Source: Meiothermus sp. Pnk-1 (GTDB taxonomy: Bacteria; Deinococcota; Deinococci; Deinococcales; Thermaceae). Taken from it: a stretch of DNA of 64,000 nucleotides. The translations under genes and the position numbers were made by a program. The notes below the pieces were generated by a model. The model was not told the origin of the DNA. It was given only the letters and a program-made list of their open reading frames with translations, and did no database searches. Each line of letters begins with the position of its first letter. Position 1 is the stretch's first letter. This document shows, piece after piece, positions 56,223 through 64,000 of this stretch. Location of the stretch: NCBI RefSeq assembly GCF_003226535.1, contig NZ_QKOB01000006.1, positions 273,136 through 337,135 of the forward strand, in the 5' to 3' direction.

Positions 56223-56846
56223 TTAACTAAAGAGCAGAGCTCGCACCGGGGCGAAGGTCTTACGGTGGACCGGCGAGGGACCCAGGCGGCGCAAGCTCTC
56301 CCGATGCAGCGCGGTGCCGTAGCCTTTGTGGGTGGCAAAGCCGTAGCCGGGATACTGCGCCTCCAGCTCGAGCATATGCCGGTCCCGCGCCACCTTGGCC
56401 AAGATACTCGCCGCTGCCACGGTAGGGCTATCCCGATCCGCCTTGGGCGGGCAGCGGAACAAGCAAGCAGGACCCCGCCACTCCCGCTCGAGCCGAAGGC
56501 AATCTGTGAGCAAGGCATCGGGCAACAGCGGCAAACCCTCGAGGGCTCGCCGCGCGGCCAGATGGGTGGCTTTGAGGATCCCCAGCCGCTCGATCTCATC
56601 TACCTCGGCGAATCCCACCCCCCAGCCCAGCGCCACCGCCTTGACCCTGGCCTCGAGGGCTTCCCGCTGCCGGGCGCTGAGGGTCTTGGAATCGCGGAAA
56701 GGGTATTCTCCCCTCCTCAGGACCACCGCTCCCGCTACCACCGGCCCCGCCCAGGCCCCCCGGCCGGCCTCGTCCACCCCGGCGACCCGTAGCCCAGCTT
56801 CCCACCAATCCCTCTCAAGCGGGGGAAATTCGCCCTCCGACCTCAT
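56223..56846 (-). CDS. rnhB: Ribonuclease HII
   Basis: 207 residues. The DEDD-type active site begins with GVDEAGRGAWAGPVVAGAVV (Asp25, Glu26); LLTDCLRL carries the next acidic residue and AAASILAKVARD completes the motif. It removes RNA from RNA/DNA hybrids and single misincorporated ribonucleotides. Divergent from uppS with 47 bases between. TAGAGT precedes the ATG by 8 bases. Confidence 0.94.
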   Translation of the reverse strand: MRSEGEFPPLERDWWEAGLRVAGVDEAGRGAWAGPVVAGAVVLRRGEYPFRDSKTLSARQREALEARVKAVALGWGVGFAEVDEIERLGILKATHLAARRALEGLPLLPDALLTDCLRLEREWRGPACLFRCPPKADRDSPTVAAASILAKVARDRHMLELEAQYPGYGFATHKGYGTALHRESLRRLGPSPVHRKTFAPVRALLFS

Positions 56847-56893
56847 GTTTAGCTACTCTAATTGGCCCCTGGGGAAAGTGCTACTCTTGAAGG

Positions 56894-57721
56894 GTGGCAG
56901 CTACGGCTTCTCCCTCCTGGCCGGCCCGTGCGCTCGGCTGGGTCAAAGCCCTCACCAAGCCCCTGTACTGGTGGTATGAGCGCCGCCTCGAGCGGGAGGT
57001 GCGCGGCGGCCATGTCCCCAGGCACCTAGGAATGATCCTCGATGGCAACCGGCGCTTTGCCCGCAGCCTGGGGCTAGAGAGCCATCAAGGACACGAGTTC
57101 GGGGTAGCCAAAGCCTACGAGGTGCTCGAGTGGTGCCTGGAGCTAGGGATCAAAACCGTCACGGTGTGGGTCTTCAGCACCGACAACTGGAGCCGCAGCC
57201 AAAAGGAAGTCGAGACCCTGATGAACCTCTTCGTCAAGGAGGCCCGGCGCATGGCGGTAGACCCGCGCATCCACGCCAACGAGGTGCGGGTCAAGGTCAT
57301 CGGGCGGCGCGATCGCTTCCCCCCCAAAGTATTGGAGGCCCTGGAGGAGCTCGAGCGGGCCACCGAGCAACACGAGGGCATGCTCTTGCAAATCGCCATG
57401 GGCTATGGCGGGCGCGAGGAGATCGTGGATGCGGTCAAAGCTCTGCTGCTCGAAGCTGCCCAAACCGGTAAAAGCCCGGAGGAACTGGCCTCCGAGCTCG
57501 ACATCGAGCATATCGGCGAGCGCCTGTACACCGCTGGGGTTCCCGATCCCGATTTCATCATCCGCACCTCGGGCGAGGTGCGGCTATCGGGCTTTTTGCT
57601 GTGGCAAAGCGCCCATAGCGAGTACTATTTCTTCGACGCCTTGTGGCCCGCTTTCCGCAAGGTGGACTTCCTGCGGGCCATCCGCAGCTATCAAGGGCGC
57701 GAACGGCGGTTCGGGCGTTAG
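56894..57721 (+). CDS. uppS: Isoprenyl (undecaprenyl) diphosphate synthase
   Basis: 275 residues of the cis-prenyltransferase family: MILDGNRRFARS with the diphosphate-binding Asp50, WVFSTDNWSR, and the C-terminal RTSGEVRLSGFLLWQSAHSEYYF. It builds the C50-C55 carrier lipid for cell-wall and glycan export. The N-terminal extension of about 40 residues is typical of Thermaceae. The start is GTG 56894 with TACTCT 6 bases upstream, leaderless. Confidence 0.94.
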   Translation: MAATASPSWPARALGWVKALTKPLYWWYERRLEREVRGGHVPRHLGMILDGNRRFARSLGLESHQGHEFGVAKAYEVLEWCLELGIKTVTVWVFSTDNWSRSQKEVETLMNLFVKEARRMAVDPRIHANEVRVKVIGRRDRFPPKVLEALEELERATEQHEGMLLQIAMGYGGREEIVDAVKALLLEAAQTGKSPEELASELDIEHIGERLYTAGVPDPDFIIRTSGEVRLSGFLLWQSAHSEYYFFDALWPAFRKVDFLRAIRSYQGRERRFGR

Positions 57722-57726
57722 CAGGC

Positions 57727-57755
57727 TTGACATATCCGGGCAGCTTGTATACCCT
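57727..57755 (+). promoter_or_regulatory. Promoter of the lysine biosynthesis operon
   Basis: TTGACA (57727-57732), 17 bases, TACCCT (57750-57755); an alternative -10 TATACC (57748-57753) has a 15-base spacer. Transcription would start near 57762, just before the leader-peptide ATG, with about 120 bases of leader before homocitrate synthase. Confidence 0.75.
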
Positions 57756-57764
57756 TCTTCCAGG

Positions 57765-57809
57765 ATGATCTTAAGTGCAAAAAAACCCAGCGCCGGGGGG
57801 CTAGCCTGA
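57765..57809 (+). CDS. Lysine-operon leader peptide
   Basis: A 14-residue ORF, MILSAKKPSAGGLA, with two adjacent AAA Lys codons (57780-57785). It starts within a few bases of the predicted transcript start (leaderless) and ends 24 bases before the attenuator stem. Position between promoter and intrinsic terminator of a lysine gene cluster is the classic layout of ribosome-mediated attenuation. The segment encoding SAGG (57792-57797, GCCGGG) can pair with CCCGGC (57832-57837), the left part of the terminator stem, as a candidate antiterminator. Confidence 0.75.
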   Translation: MILSAKKPSAGGLA

Positions 57810-57832
57810 GCTAGTCCGCGCGAGTGCGTATC

Positions 57833-57862
57833 CCGGCCCGCCAACCCAGCGGGCCGGTTTTT
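57833..57862 (+). terminator. Lysine-operon attenuator (intrinsic terminator in the leader)
   Basis: CCGGCCCGC (57833-57841) and GCGGGCCGG (57849-57857) form a perfect 9-bp stem with loop CAACCCA, followed by TTTTTCTC. It lies 20 bases before the homocitrate synthase ATG and on the same strand, so it must be regulated or leaky for the operon to be read. Confidence 0.88.
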
Positions 57863-57881
57863 CTCTGAGGAAACCAGGGGT

Positions 57882-59123
57882 ATGGGCAACAGCCAAACAC
57901 ACTTCAGGCGCATCGAGATCGTGGACACCACCCTCCGCGATGGCCAGCAGTCGCCGCTGCTCTTTGACACCGAGAAGTACCGCTTCACCCTCGAGGAGAA
58001 AAAGCAGCTGCTGGCGGGATTGATCGAGCTGGGGGTCACGCACATCGAGTTCTTCTCGCCCGTGGTGGGCCTAGCCGAAGAGCAGGACGTGCGTGAGCTC
58101 ATCGCCTACGCCAGGGGCCTCACCGCGCGGGAACTGCGCCTGTTGGCCCACTGCCGCTGCCACCCCGAGGACATCGAGCGCTCGCTCGAGGTCGGTTGCA
58201 ACGGGCTCAACCTCTACCTGGGCGTCTCGCCGCTGGCCCAGCGGCACAACGCCCAGAAGAGCTTGGAAGAGGCCATCGCCCTGGCCAAGGAGGTGCTCCA
58301 GAGCACCCGCGAGCGTCACCCTGAGCTCTACCTGCGCTTCAGCGCCGAGGACGCCTTCCGCACGCCCAAAGAAGACCTCTTTCGCCTCTACGACGCGGTG
58401 TATCCCTACGTGAACACCCTGGGCCTGCCCGACACGGTGGGCCTGGCCGAGCCGGAGGACGTGGCAGCGCTGGTATGTGCTTTGCGCGAGCGCTACCCAA
58501 GCGTGGACCTAGAGTGCCACTTCCATAACGACCGGGGCCTGGCCCTGGCCAACGTCCTCGCGGCGGTGCGCGCGGGGGTGCGCTATGTGGACGCTTCCAT
58601 CTGGGGGCTGGCCGAAAGATCGGGGATCCCCTCGGTGACGGGGGTTTTGTTCAATCTCTCTAAGCACCACCCTGAACTCTTCGGGCAGTACAACCTCAGC
58701 CAGTGCTACCCGCTCAACGTGCTGATGGCCTCGATCCTGGGCACCTTGGTGCCCTACACCGAGCCGGTCTCCCTCACCAACCGCACCCACACCGCCGGGG
58801 TTCACCAGAAAGCCGTGCTCAACGAGAAAAAAGTCTACGAGGCCCACAACCTCCACGACTTCGGCGTGGACAAGAACCAGCTCCTCTTGGGGCCGCTGTC
58901 GGGCTGGAACCTGATCTACTACTATTTGAAAGAGGTCGAGGCGCTCGAGATCACCAAGGAAGAGGCCAAGGAGATCACCCAGGAGTTCAAGCGCCGCACC
59001 CACGAGATCGGGCGCAGCAAGAAGCCCGAGGAGTTGCTGCTAGAGATCGCCACCGCCCGCGGCATCCGCAAGCACCCCCTGCCCGAAGAGGTGCCCACCG
59101 CCCGCCTGGAGAACCTGGACTAA
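57882..59123 (+). CDS. hcs: Homocitrate synthase
   Basis: 413 residues, DRE-TIM metallolyase: IVDTTLRDGQQSP (metal Asp and catalytic Arg), SAEDAFRTP, ECHFHNDRGLALAN and TNRTHTAGVHQKAV. It condenses acetyl-CoA with 2-oxoglutarate, the first step of lysine synthesis via alpha-aminoadipate. The context with hacA, hacB, lysW and lysX distinguishes it from isopropylmalate synthase. The 3' 84 bases overlap an antisense hicA frame. Controlled by the attenuator just upstream. Confidence 0.95.
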   Translation: MGNSQTHFRRIEIVDTTLRDGQQSPLLFDTEKYRFTLEEKKQLLAGLIELGVTHIEFFSPVVGLAEEQDVRELIAYARGLTARELRLLAHCRCHPEDIERSLEVGCNGLNLYLGVSPLAQRHNAQKSLEEAIALAKEVLQSTRERHPELYLRFSAEDAFRTPKEDLFRLYDAVYPYVNTLGLPDTVGLAEPEDVAALVCALRERYPSVDLECHFHNDRGLALANVLAAVRAGVRYVDASIWGLAERSGIPSVTGVLFNLSKHHPELFGQYNLSQCYPLNVLMASILGTLVPYTEPVSLTNRTHTAGVHQKAVLNEKKVYEAHNLHDFGVDKNQLLLGPLSGWNLIYYYLKEVEALEITKEEAKEITQEFKRRTHEIGRSKKPEELLLEIATARGIRKHPLPEEVPTARLENLD

Positions 59124-59339
59124 AGGGTTATGTCGAAGTTTCCGATATTCTTCCTCACTCAGCCCGACGTCCTTGAGGATTTTATGGTAGGTACCTTTCT
59201 TGAGTTCCTTCCGATGGAACGGAATCACCGTTCTACGCCCGTCCAGATGGATTACAATGCGGTGACTGCCTTTGCCCGACTCCTCTTCAAATCCGATGCG
59301 CCTAAGCTTACGAAGCACGTCTTCGGGTTTAGGCGGCAT
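59040..59339 (-). CDS. hicA: HicA-type toxin with extended C-terminus
   Basis: The first 75 or so residues are a normal HicA mRNA interferase: MPPKPEDVLRKLRRIGFEEE, GKGSHRIVIHLDGRRTVIPFH (catalytic His26) and LKKGTYHKILKDVGLSEEEY. Family members usually stop soon after this; here the frame continues about 25 more residues antisense to the end of homocitrate synthase, suggesting that the native stop was lost. It begins inside the hicB end (11-base overlap). Arrangement is hicB then hicA. Confidence 0.85.
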   Translation of the reverse strand: MPPKPEDVLRKLRRIGFEEESGKGSHRIVIHLDGRRTVIPFHRKELKKGTYHKILKDVGLSEEEYRKLRHNPLVQVLQAGGGHLFGQGVLADAAGGGDL

Positions 59340-59559
59340 TCACTTCTACCTCTACCCACTCTCCATCCGGCTCGGGGATTGGAAGGCCCCGGCGTTTCAG
59401 CGCGTCAAGCATCCCCTCGAGCGCTTCCAAAACGTTGCCAATGGCTTCCTCACGGGTATCGCCGTCGGAGTGAACCCCAGGCACCGCCGGGACATCCGCC
59501 AACCAAACCCCTGGCTCTTCCGGATCTTCGTAGACGTGTACCCAATACCTGCGTTTCAT
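59329..59559 (-). CDS. hicB: HicB-type antitoxin
   Basis: 76 residues of the HicB fold: MKRRYWVHVYEDPEEPGVWL, ADVPAVPGVHSDGDTREEAI, NVLEALEGMLDALKRRGLP. No C-terminal DNA-binding domain is present, so operon autoregulation would need another mechanism. TATAAT (59566-59571 on the minus strand) lies 6 bases before the ATG, a strong leaderless start directed into the lysine operon from between hcs and hacA. Confidence 0.88.
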   Translation of the reverse strand: MKRRYWVHVYEDPEEPGVWLADVPAVPGVHSDGDTREEAIGNVLEALEGMLDALKRRGLPIPEPDGEWVEVEVNAA

Positions 59560-59581
59560 ACCCTGATTATAGGAGGTCGAG

Positions 59582-60820
59582 ATGGGCCTAACCCTAGCCG
59601 AAAAAATCCTTTCCCAGCGGGCCGGGCGTGAGGTGCGGGCCGGGGAGCTGGTGGTGGTGGAGGTAGACCAGGTGATGGTGGTGGACTCCATCGCCGGGAG
59701 CTTCTTCAAGCGCTTGGAATACCTGGGGGCCACCCCCCGCTACCCGGAAAAGGTCGCCATCGTCATCGACCACGTGGCCCCGGCGGCCAACGTGGAGGTG
59801 GCCAAGGCGCAGAAGGAGATCCGGGAGTGGGGGCAGCGGATGGGCTGCCGGGTCTATGACGTGGGGCGCGGCATCTGCCACCAGGTGCTCATCGAGGAGC
59901 GGCTGGCCCTGCCCGGCGGGATCGTGCTGGGCTCGGACTCCCACTCCACCACCTACGGCGGGGTGGCCTGCTTCGGCAGCGGGATGGGGGCTACCGACAT
60001 CGCGCTGGCGGCGGCCTCGGGCCGCACCTGGCTGCGGGTGCCCGAGAGCGTGAAGGTAACCCTCCGAGGGCGGCTGGCCTCTGGCGCGACGGCCAAGGAT
60101 GCGGCTTTGGAGATGGTGCGCCTTCTCACCGCCGATGGCGCGACCTACATGAGCATCGAGATCCACCTCGAGGACGGCGCCGAATCCTTCACCCGCAGCC
60201 AGCGCCTGACCCTGGCCAACCTCACCGTAGAGGCCGGGGCCAAGTGCGGGCTGGTGGTGCCCAGTGGCGAGATCCTGGAACTCTACGAGGTGCCTGACTG
60301 GCTCTACCCCGACCCCGATGCCGTGTATGTGAAGCAGGTCGAAATTGATTTGGCGACGCTCACCCCCCGCGTCTCGGTGCCCTTCTACGTGGACAACGTG
60401 CAGACGGTGGAGCGGGTGATGGGCAAGAAGGTGGACCAGGTCTTTGTGGGCACCTGCACCAACGGGCGCCTCGACGACCTGCACGAGGTGGCCGAGGTGC
60501 TGCGTGGGCGCCGGGTCGCGCCCGGGGTGCGGATGCTGGTGATCCCGGCCAGTTCGCAGGTGCTCGAGGAGGCCACTGCCGACGGCACGCTGCTCACCCT
60601 GCTGCAAGCCGGCGCGACCATCGGTACCCCGGGCTGCGGGCCTTGCATGGGCCGCCACCAAGGGGTGCTGGCGCCGGGGGAGGTCTGCGTATCCACCTCC
60701 AACCGCAACTTCAAAGGGCGGATGGGCGCCGCCGACGCGGAAATTTACCTGGCGAGCCCCAGGGTGGCGGCGGCGAGCGCGGTGGCGGGGTTCATCACCA
60801 CGCCGGAGGAGCTCGCCTGA
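59582..60820 (+). CDS. hacA: Homoaconitase large subunit
   Basis: 412 residues of the aconitase/IPM isomerase large-subunit family: DSHSTTYGGVACFGSGMGATDIA, the 4Fe-4S cysteines in FVGTCTNGR and GTPGCGPCMGRHQG, and SNRNFKGRMG. With HacB it isomerises homocitrate to homoisocitrate. GGAGGTCGAG lies just before the ATG. It begins 22 bases from the divergent hicB start, so the original operon was interrupted by the hicBA pair. Confidence 0.93.
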   Translation: MGLTLAEKILSQRAGREVRAGELVVVEVDQVMVVDSIAGSFFKRLEYLGATPRYPEKVAIVIDHVAPAANVEVAKAQKEIREWGQRMGCRVYDVGRGICHQVLIEERLALPGGIVLGSDSHSTTYGGVACFGSGMGATDIALAAASGRTWLRVPESVKVTLRGRLASGATAKDAALEMVRLLTADGATYMSIEIHLEDGAESFTRSQRLTLANLTVEAGAKCGLVVPSGEILELYEVPDWLYPDPDAVYVKQVEIDLATLTPRVSVPFYVDNVQTVERVMGKKVDQVFVGTCTNGRLDDLHEVAEVLRGRRVAPGVRMLVIPASSQVLEEATADGTLLTLLQAGATIGTPGCGPCMGRHQGVLAPGEVCVSTSNRNFKGRMGAADAEIYLASPRVAAASAVAGFITTPEELA

Positions 60821-60838
60821 GGGGCTTTTGGAGGGCGA

Positions 60839-61339
60839 ATGGCACGCATCTGGAAGTTTGGCGATTCCATCAACACCGACGACATCCTGCCGGGCAAGTA
60901 CGCCCCCTTCATGGTGGGCGAGGACAAGTTCCACACCTACGCCTTTGCCCACCTCCGCCCGGAGTTCGCCCCGGGGTTCAGGCCGGGCGACATCCTGGTG
61001 GCCGGGCGCAACACCGGGCTAGGCAGCAGCCGCGAGTACGCCCCTGAGGCGCTGAAAAAGTTGGGCCTCAGGGCCATCATTGCCAAGAGCTACGCCCGCA
61101 TCTTCTACCGCAACCTGATCAACCTGGGCATCATGCCCTTCGAGGCCCCTGAGGTGGTGGATGCCCTGCACGACGGCGACGAGGTGGAGTTGGAGTTCGA
61201 GCAGGGCCTGCTGCGCCGGGGGAGCGAGACCTTCCGGCTCACCCCGCCCCCCGCCTTCTTGCTCGAGGCCCTCAAAGAAGGATCTATCCTGGAGTACTAC
61301 AAAAAGCATGGAAGGTTCCCGGGCGAGGGTCCATCGTAA
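60839..61339 (+). CDS. hacB: Homoaconitase small subunit
   Basis: 166 residues: FGDSINTDDILPGKYAPFM, the substrate-loop region GRNTGLGSSREYAPEALK, and IIAKSYARIFYRNLINLGIMP. In Thermus the YAPFM-type loop is associated with homoaconitate recognition rather than isopropylmalate. It is 18 bases after hacA with GGAGG upstream and completes the heterodimer. Confidence 0.94.
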   Translation: MARIWKFGDSINTDDILPGKYAPFMVGEDKFHTYAFAHLRPEFAPGFRPGDILVAGRNTGLGSSREYAPEALKKLGLRAIIAKSYARIFYRNLINLGIMPFEAPEVVDALHDGDEVELEFEQGLLRRGSETFRLTPPPAFLLEALKEGSILEYYKKHGRFPGEGPS

Positions 61340-61360
61340 ACTTTAAGGAGGGGGGGTGTT

Positions 61361-61690
61361 ATGGACGAGGTCGAGGTTAGTTGTCCGGTCTGCGGCGAGG
61401 CCAACTACATGTCCGCCGAAGAGTACGAAGCGCTCGCCGAAGGCGATGTGATGGACTGCCCGGTGTGTGGAGCGACCCTCGAGGTCGTCTCCACCGATCC
61501 GCTCGAGCTGTTGGTGGTAGAAGGCGACCTGCACGAGTTCTACGTGGACTGCCCACGCTGCGAAACCCAGATTGCCGTCTCGGCGGACGAGGAGGGCAAT
61601 CCGGTAACCTGTGAGAACTGCGGCTTTACCTTCGTGCCAGACTGGTCGGAGATCCACGAGGACGACGGGGAAGCGGAATACCTAAACTGA
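61361..61690 (+). CDS. Double zinc-ribbon protein related to LysW
   Basis: 109 residues with two ribbons. The first (residues 8-45) has CPVCG ... CPVCGATLEVVSTDPLEL, which closely mirrors the LysW layout CxxCG ... CxxCGAxLEVVxLDPLxL. The second has CPRC ... CENCGFTFVPDW. It lacks the EDWGE carrier tail and ends in an acidic tail EDDGEAEYLN. The strong AAGGAGGGGG precedes the ATG. It lies 21 bases after hacB and directly before the cysteine-less lysW, so it may supply a structural role that LysW performs elsewhere (hypothesis). Confidence 0.85.
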   Translation: MDEVEVSCPVCGEANYMSAEEYEALAEGDVMDCPVCGATLEVVSTDPLELLVVEGDLHEFYVDCPRCETQIAVSADEEGNPVTCENCGFTFVPDWSEIHEDDGEAEYLN

Positions 61691-61726
61691 GCCCTACATT
61701 CGCAATGCGCAACAAAGGAGCTAGTC

Positions 61727-61900
61727 ATGGCAAAAATCACCTTCATCAACCCGGAAACCGGCGCTGAGATCGTTTTGGAGAACCCTGAGCTGGGCGAGAT
61801 CGTGGTGGACGACGAGACCGGCATGGAGTTCGAAGTGGTGAGCCTGGACCCACCCCGGCTCGAGGCCGCCCCCGAGGAAGCGGAGGACTGGGGGGAGTAG
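61727..61900 (+). CDS. lysW: LysW amino-group carrier protein lacking all zinc-ribbon cysteines
   Basis: 57 residues, MAKITFINPETGAEIVLENP continuing to PEEAEDWGE. The C-terminal EDWGE is the carrier tail whose terminal Glu is linked to alpha-aminoadipate by LysX, protecting the amino group through LysZ, LysY and LysJ steps. ENPELGE and FEVVSLDP match LysW, but CPxC is replaced by NPET and CxDC by DDET: no cysteine is present. AAAGGAG lies 7 bases before the ATG. The protein is too short for usual ORF filters. Confidence 0.92.
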   Translation: MAKITFINPETGAEIVLENPELGEIVVDDETGMEFEVVSLDPPRLEAAPEEAEDWGE

Positions 61901-61926
61901 GCGCGAAGGGCCGTCGAAGCTCCAGA

Positions 61927-61944
61927 GCGTTTAGCGTACGACAC
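61927..61944. repeat. Dispersed GCGTTTAGCGTACGAC repeat before lysX
   Basis: GCGTTTAGCGTACGAC lies in the 125-base gap between lysW and lysX, the widest gap in this part of the operon. It contains both recurring words of this window. A further CGGCGTTCAGCGG word lies at about 62002-62013, right before the lysX start. Confidence 0.55.
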
Positions 61945-62025
61945 AAGGCGTGAAGGCCGCACAATGCCCCGAAAATCGAGTTGCCAGCGCACCTTGACGC
62001 CCGGCGTTCAGCGGCCCAGAGGGTT

Positions 62026-62871
62026 ATGCTAGCCATTCTCTACGACCGTATCCGTCCCGACGAGGAGATGCTCTTCGAAGCCGCGCATCGGCTCGACATC
62101 CCTTTCAAGAAGATCTATGCCAAGCAGTTCCCTATGCGCCTGGGCGAGCGCCCCGCCGAGCTCGAGGGCGTCACCTGTGCCGTCGAGCGGTTGGTGAGCC
62201 AGAGCAAGGGCCTGGCGGTGAGCCGCTACCTCACCAGCCTGGGCATCCCGGTGGTCAACCGGCCCGAGGTGATCGAGGTCTGTGGCGACAAGTGGGCCAC
62301 AAGCTGCGCCTTGGCCGCCTGTGGCGTGCCCCAGCCCAGGACCGCTCTGGCCACCGAGAGCGAGGAAGCCCTCAGGCTCATCGAGGAGATGGGCTACCCG
62401 GTGGTGATGAAGCCGGTGGTGGGGAGCTGGGGCCGCCTGCTCTCCAAGATCAACGACCGCGACGCCGCCGAGGCCATCTTGGAGCACAAGGAGGTCTTAG
62501 GCGGCTACCAGCACCAGCTCTACTACATCCAGGAGCTCGTGAACAAGCCGGGCCGCGATATTCGGGCCTTCGTGGTGGGCGACACCTGCATTGCCGCAAT
62601 CTACCGCGCCAGCGAGCACTGGATCACCAACACCGCCCGCGGCGGCAAGGCTTCCAACTGCCCGGTCACGCCCGAGCTGGCCGACATCGCCGTGCGGGCC
62701 GCCAAGGCGGTGGGCGGGGGCGTGGTGGCCATCGATCTCTTCGAGAGCGAGCGCGGGCTCTTGGTCAACGAGGTCAACCACACCATGGAGTTCAAGAACT
62801 CGGTGAGCACCACCGGCGTGGACATTCCGGGGAAGATCCTCGAGTACGCCTGGGGCTTGAGGAGGGGGTAG
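62026..62871 (+). CDS. lysX: LysX, alpha-aminoadipate-LysW ligase
   Basis: 281 residues of the ATP-grasp/RimK fold: [19 protein letters not shown] (ATP loop), [36 protein letters not shown] and [14 protein letters not shown] with metal-binding Glu and Asn. It joins alpha-aminoadipate to the LysW C-terminal Glu. The start is ATG 62026 ([13 protein letters not shown]), the standard N-terminus; codons from 61981 overlap the repeat region and were not used. Confidence 0.95.
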   Translation: MLAILYDRIRPDEEMLFEAAHRLDIPFKKIYAKQFPMRLGERPAELEGVTCAVERLVSQSKGLAVSRYLTSLGIPVVNRPEVIEVCGDKWATSCALAACGVPQPRTALATESEEALRLIEEMGYPVVMKPVVGSWGRLLSKINDRDAAEAILEHKEVLGGYQHQLYYIQELVNKPGRDIRAFVVGDTCIAAIYRASEHWITNTARGGKASNCPVTPELADIAVRAAKAVGGGVVAIDLFESERGLLVNEVNHTMEFKNSVSTTGVDIPGKILEYAWGLRRG

Positions 62872-62874
62872 GGT

Positions 62875-64000
<1,126 letters not shown>

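Noticed and set aside
59594-60952. 452-codon open frame antisense to hacA
   Set aside because: It is a mirror of a highly conserved GC-rich gene, its translation is low-complexity Gly/His/Arg, and it has no recognisable motif or ribosome site.

Overview
The window looks like chromosomal DNA of a member of the Thermaceae, closest in style to Meiothermus/Allomeiothermus (inference from gene content, not from a database search). Pointers are the high GC, the alpha-aminoadipate (LysW-carrier) lysine pathway, a PaaABCD cluster with a site matching the Thermus PaaR consensus, Deinococcus-Thermus style leaderless starts (TANNNT about 6 nt before ATG/GTG with no Shine-Dalgarno), and a striking excess of the hexamer CTCGAG. 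Genes are densely packed on both strands; no stretch longer than about 230 bases lacks a feature, and there are no rRNA genes, CRISPR arrays or intact insertion sequences.

Layout. 1-11.1 kb holds housekeeping genes: DUF190 plus crcB, a protoglobin-like protein, tgt, an AI-2E transporter, a degenerate M23 protein, rpmB, lspA, an aspartate aminotransferase, an asparaginase-II protein, DUF309, trxA, plsX and an MscS channel. 11.2-18.1 kb has a 39-codon membrane ORF behind a strong promoter, a type-B carboxylesterase, a GlcE-like protein, a lipid kinase, a GNAT/deacetylase tail-to-tail pair, PAP2 and endonuclease V. 18.2-25.8 kb is a MoxR-DUF58-VWA-VWA envelope locus with a phosphodiester glycosidase and a Pro/Gln-rich membrane protein. 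25.8-28.6 kb is paaABCD. 28.6-29.7 kb has a Uma2-family gene and a toxin-antitoxin locus whose toxin is broken. 29.8-33.5 kb has DUF480, glutamine synthetase III and a nucleoside phosphorylase.

33.5-51 kb is carbohydrate metabolism. One operon couples an FGGY kinase, a class I aldolase, a PfkB kinase and a D-lyxose-isomerase-like cupin. After a LolA-like/outer-membrane pair with a transporter remnant come a Gfo/Idh oxidoreductase, a sugar isomerase, a LacI regulator with a palindromic operator, and a Dpp/Opp-type ABC importer with a GH3 beta-glucosidase. The importer's binding-protein gene has an in-frame TGA. tRNA-Arg(ACG), an MFS carrier and a TRAP transporter follow.

57.7-64 kb is the lysine cluster: promoter, 14-residue leader peptide with tandem Lys codons, intrinsic terminator, homocitrate synthase, antisense hicBA, hacA, hacB, a double zinc-ribbon protein, lysW, lysX, a TauE/SafE permease and lysY (cut by the window edge). 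The most unusual observation is that the carrier protein LysW here has no cysteine at all, while its immediate upstream neighbour is a LysW-like zinc-ribbon protein with intact CxxC motifs but without the EDWGE carrier tail.
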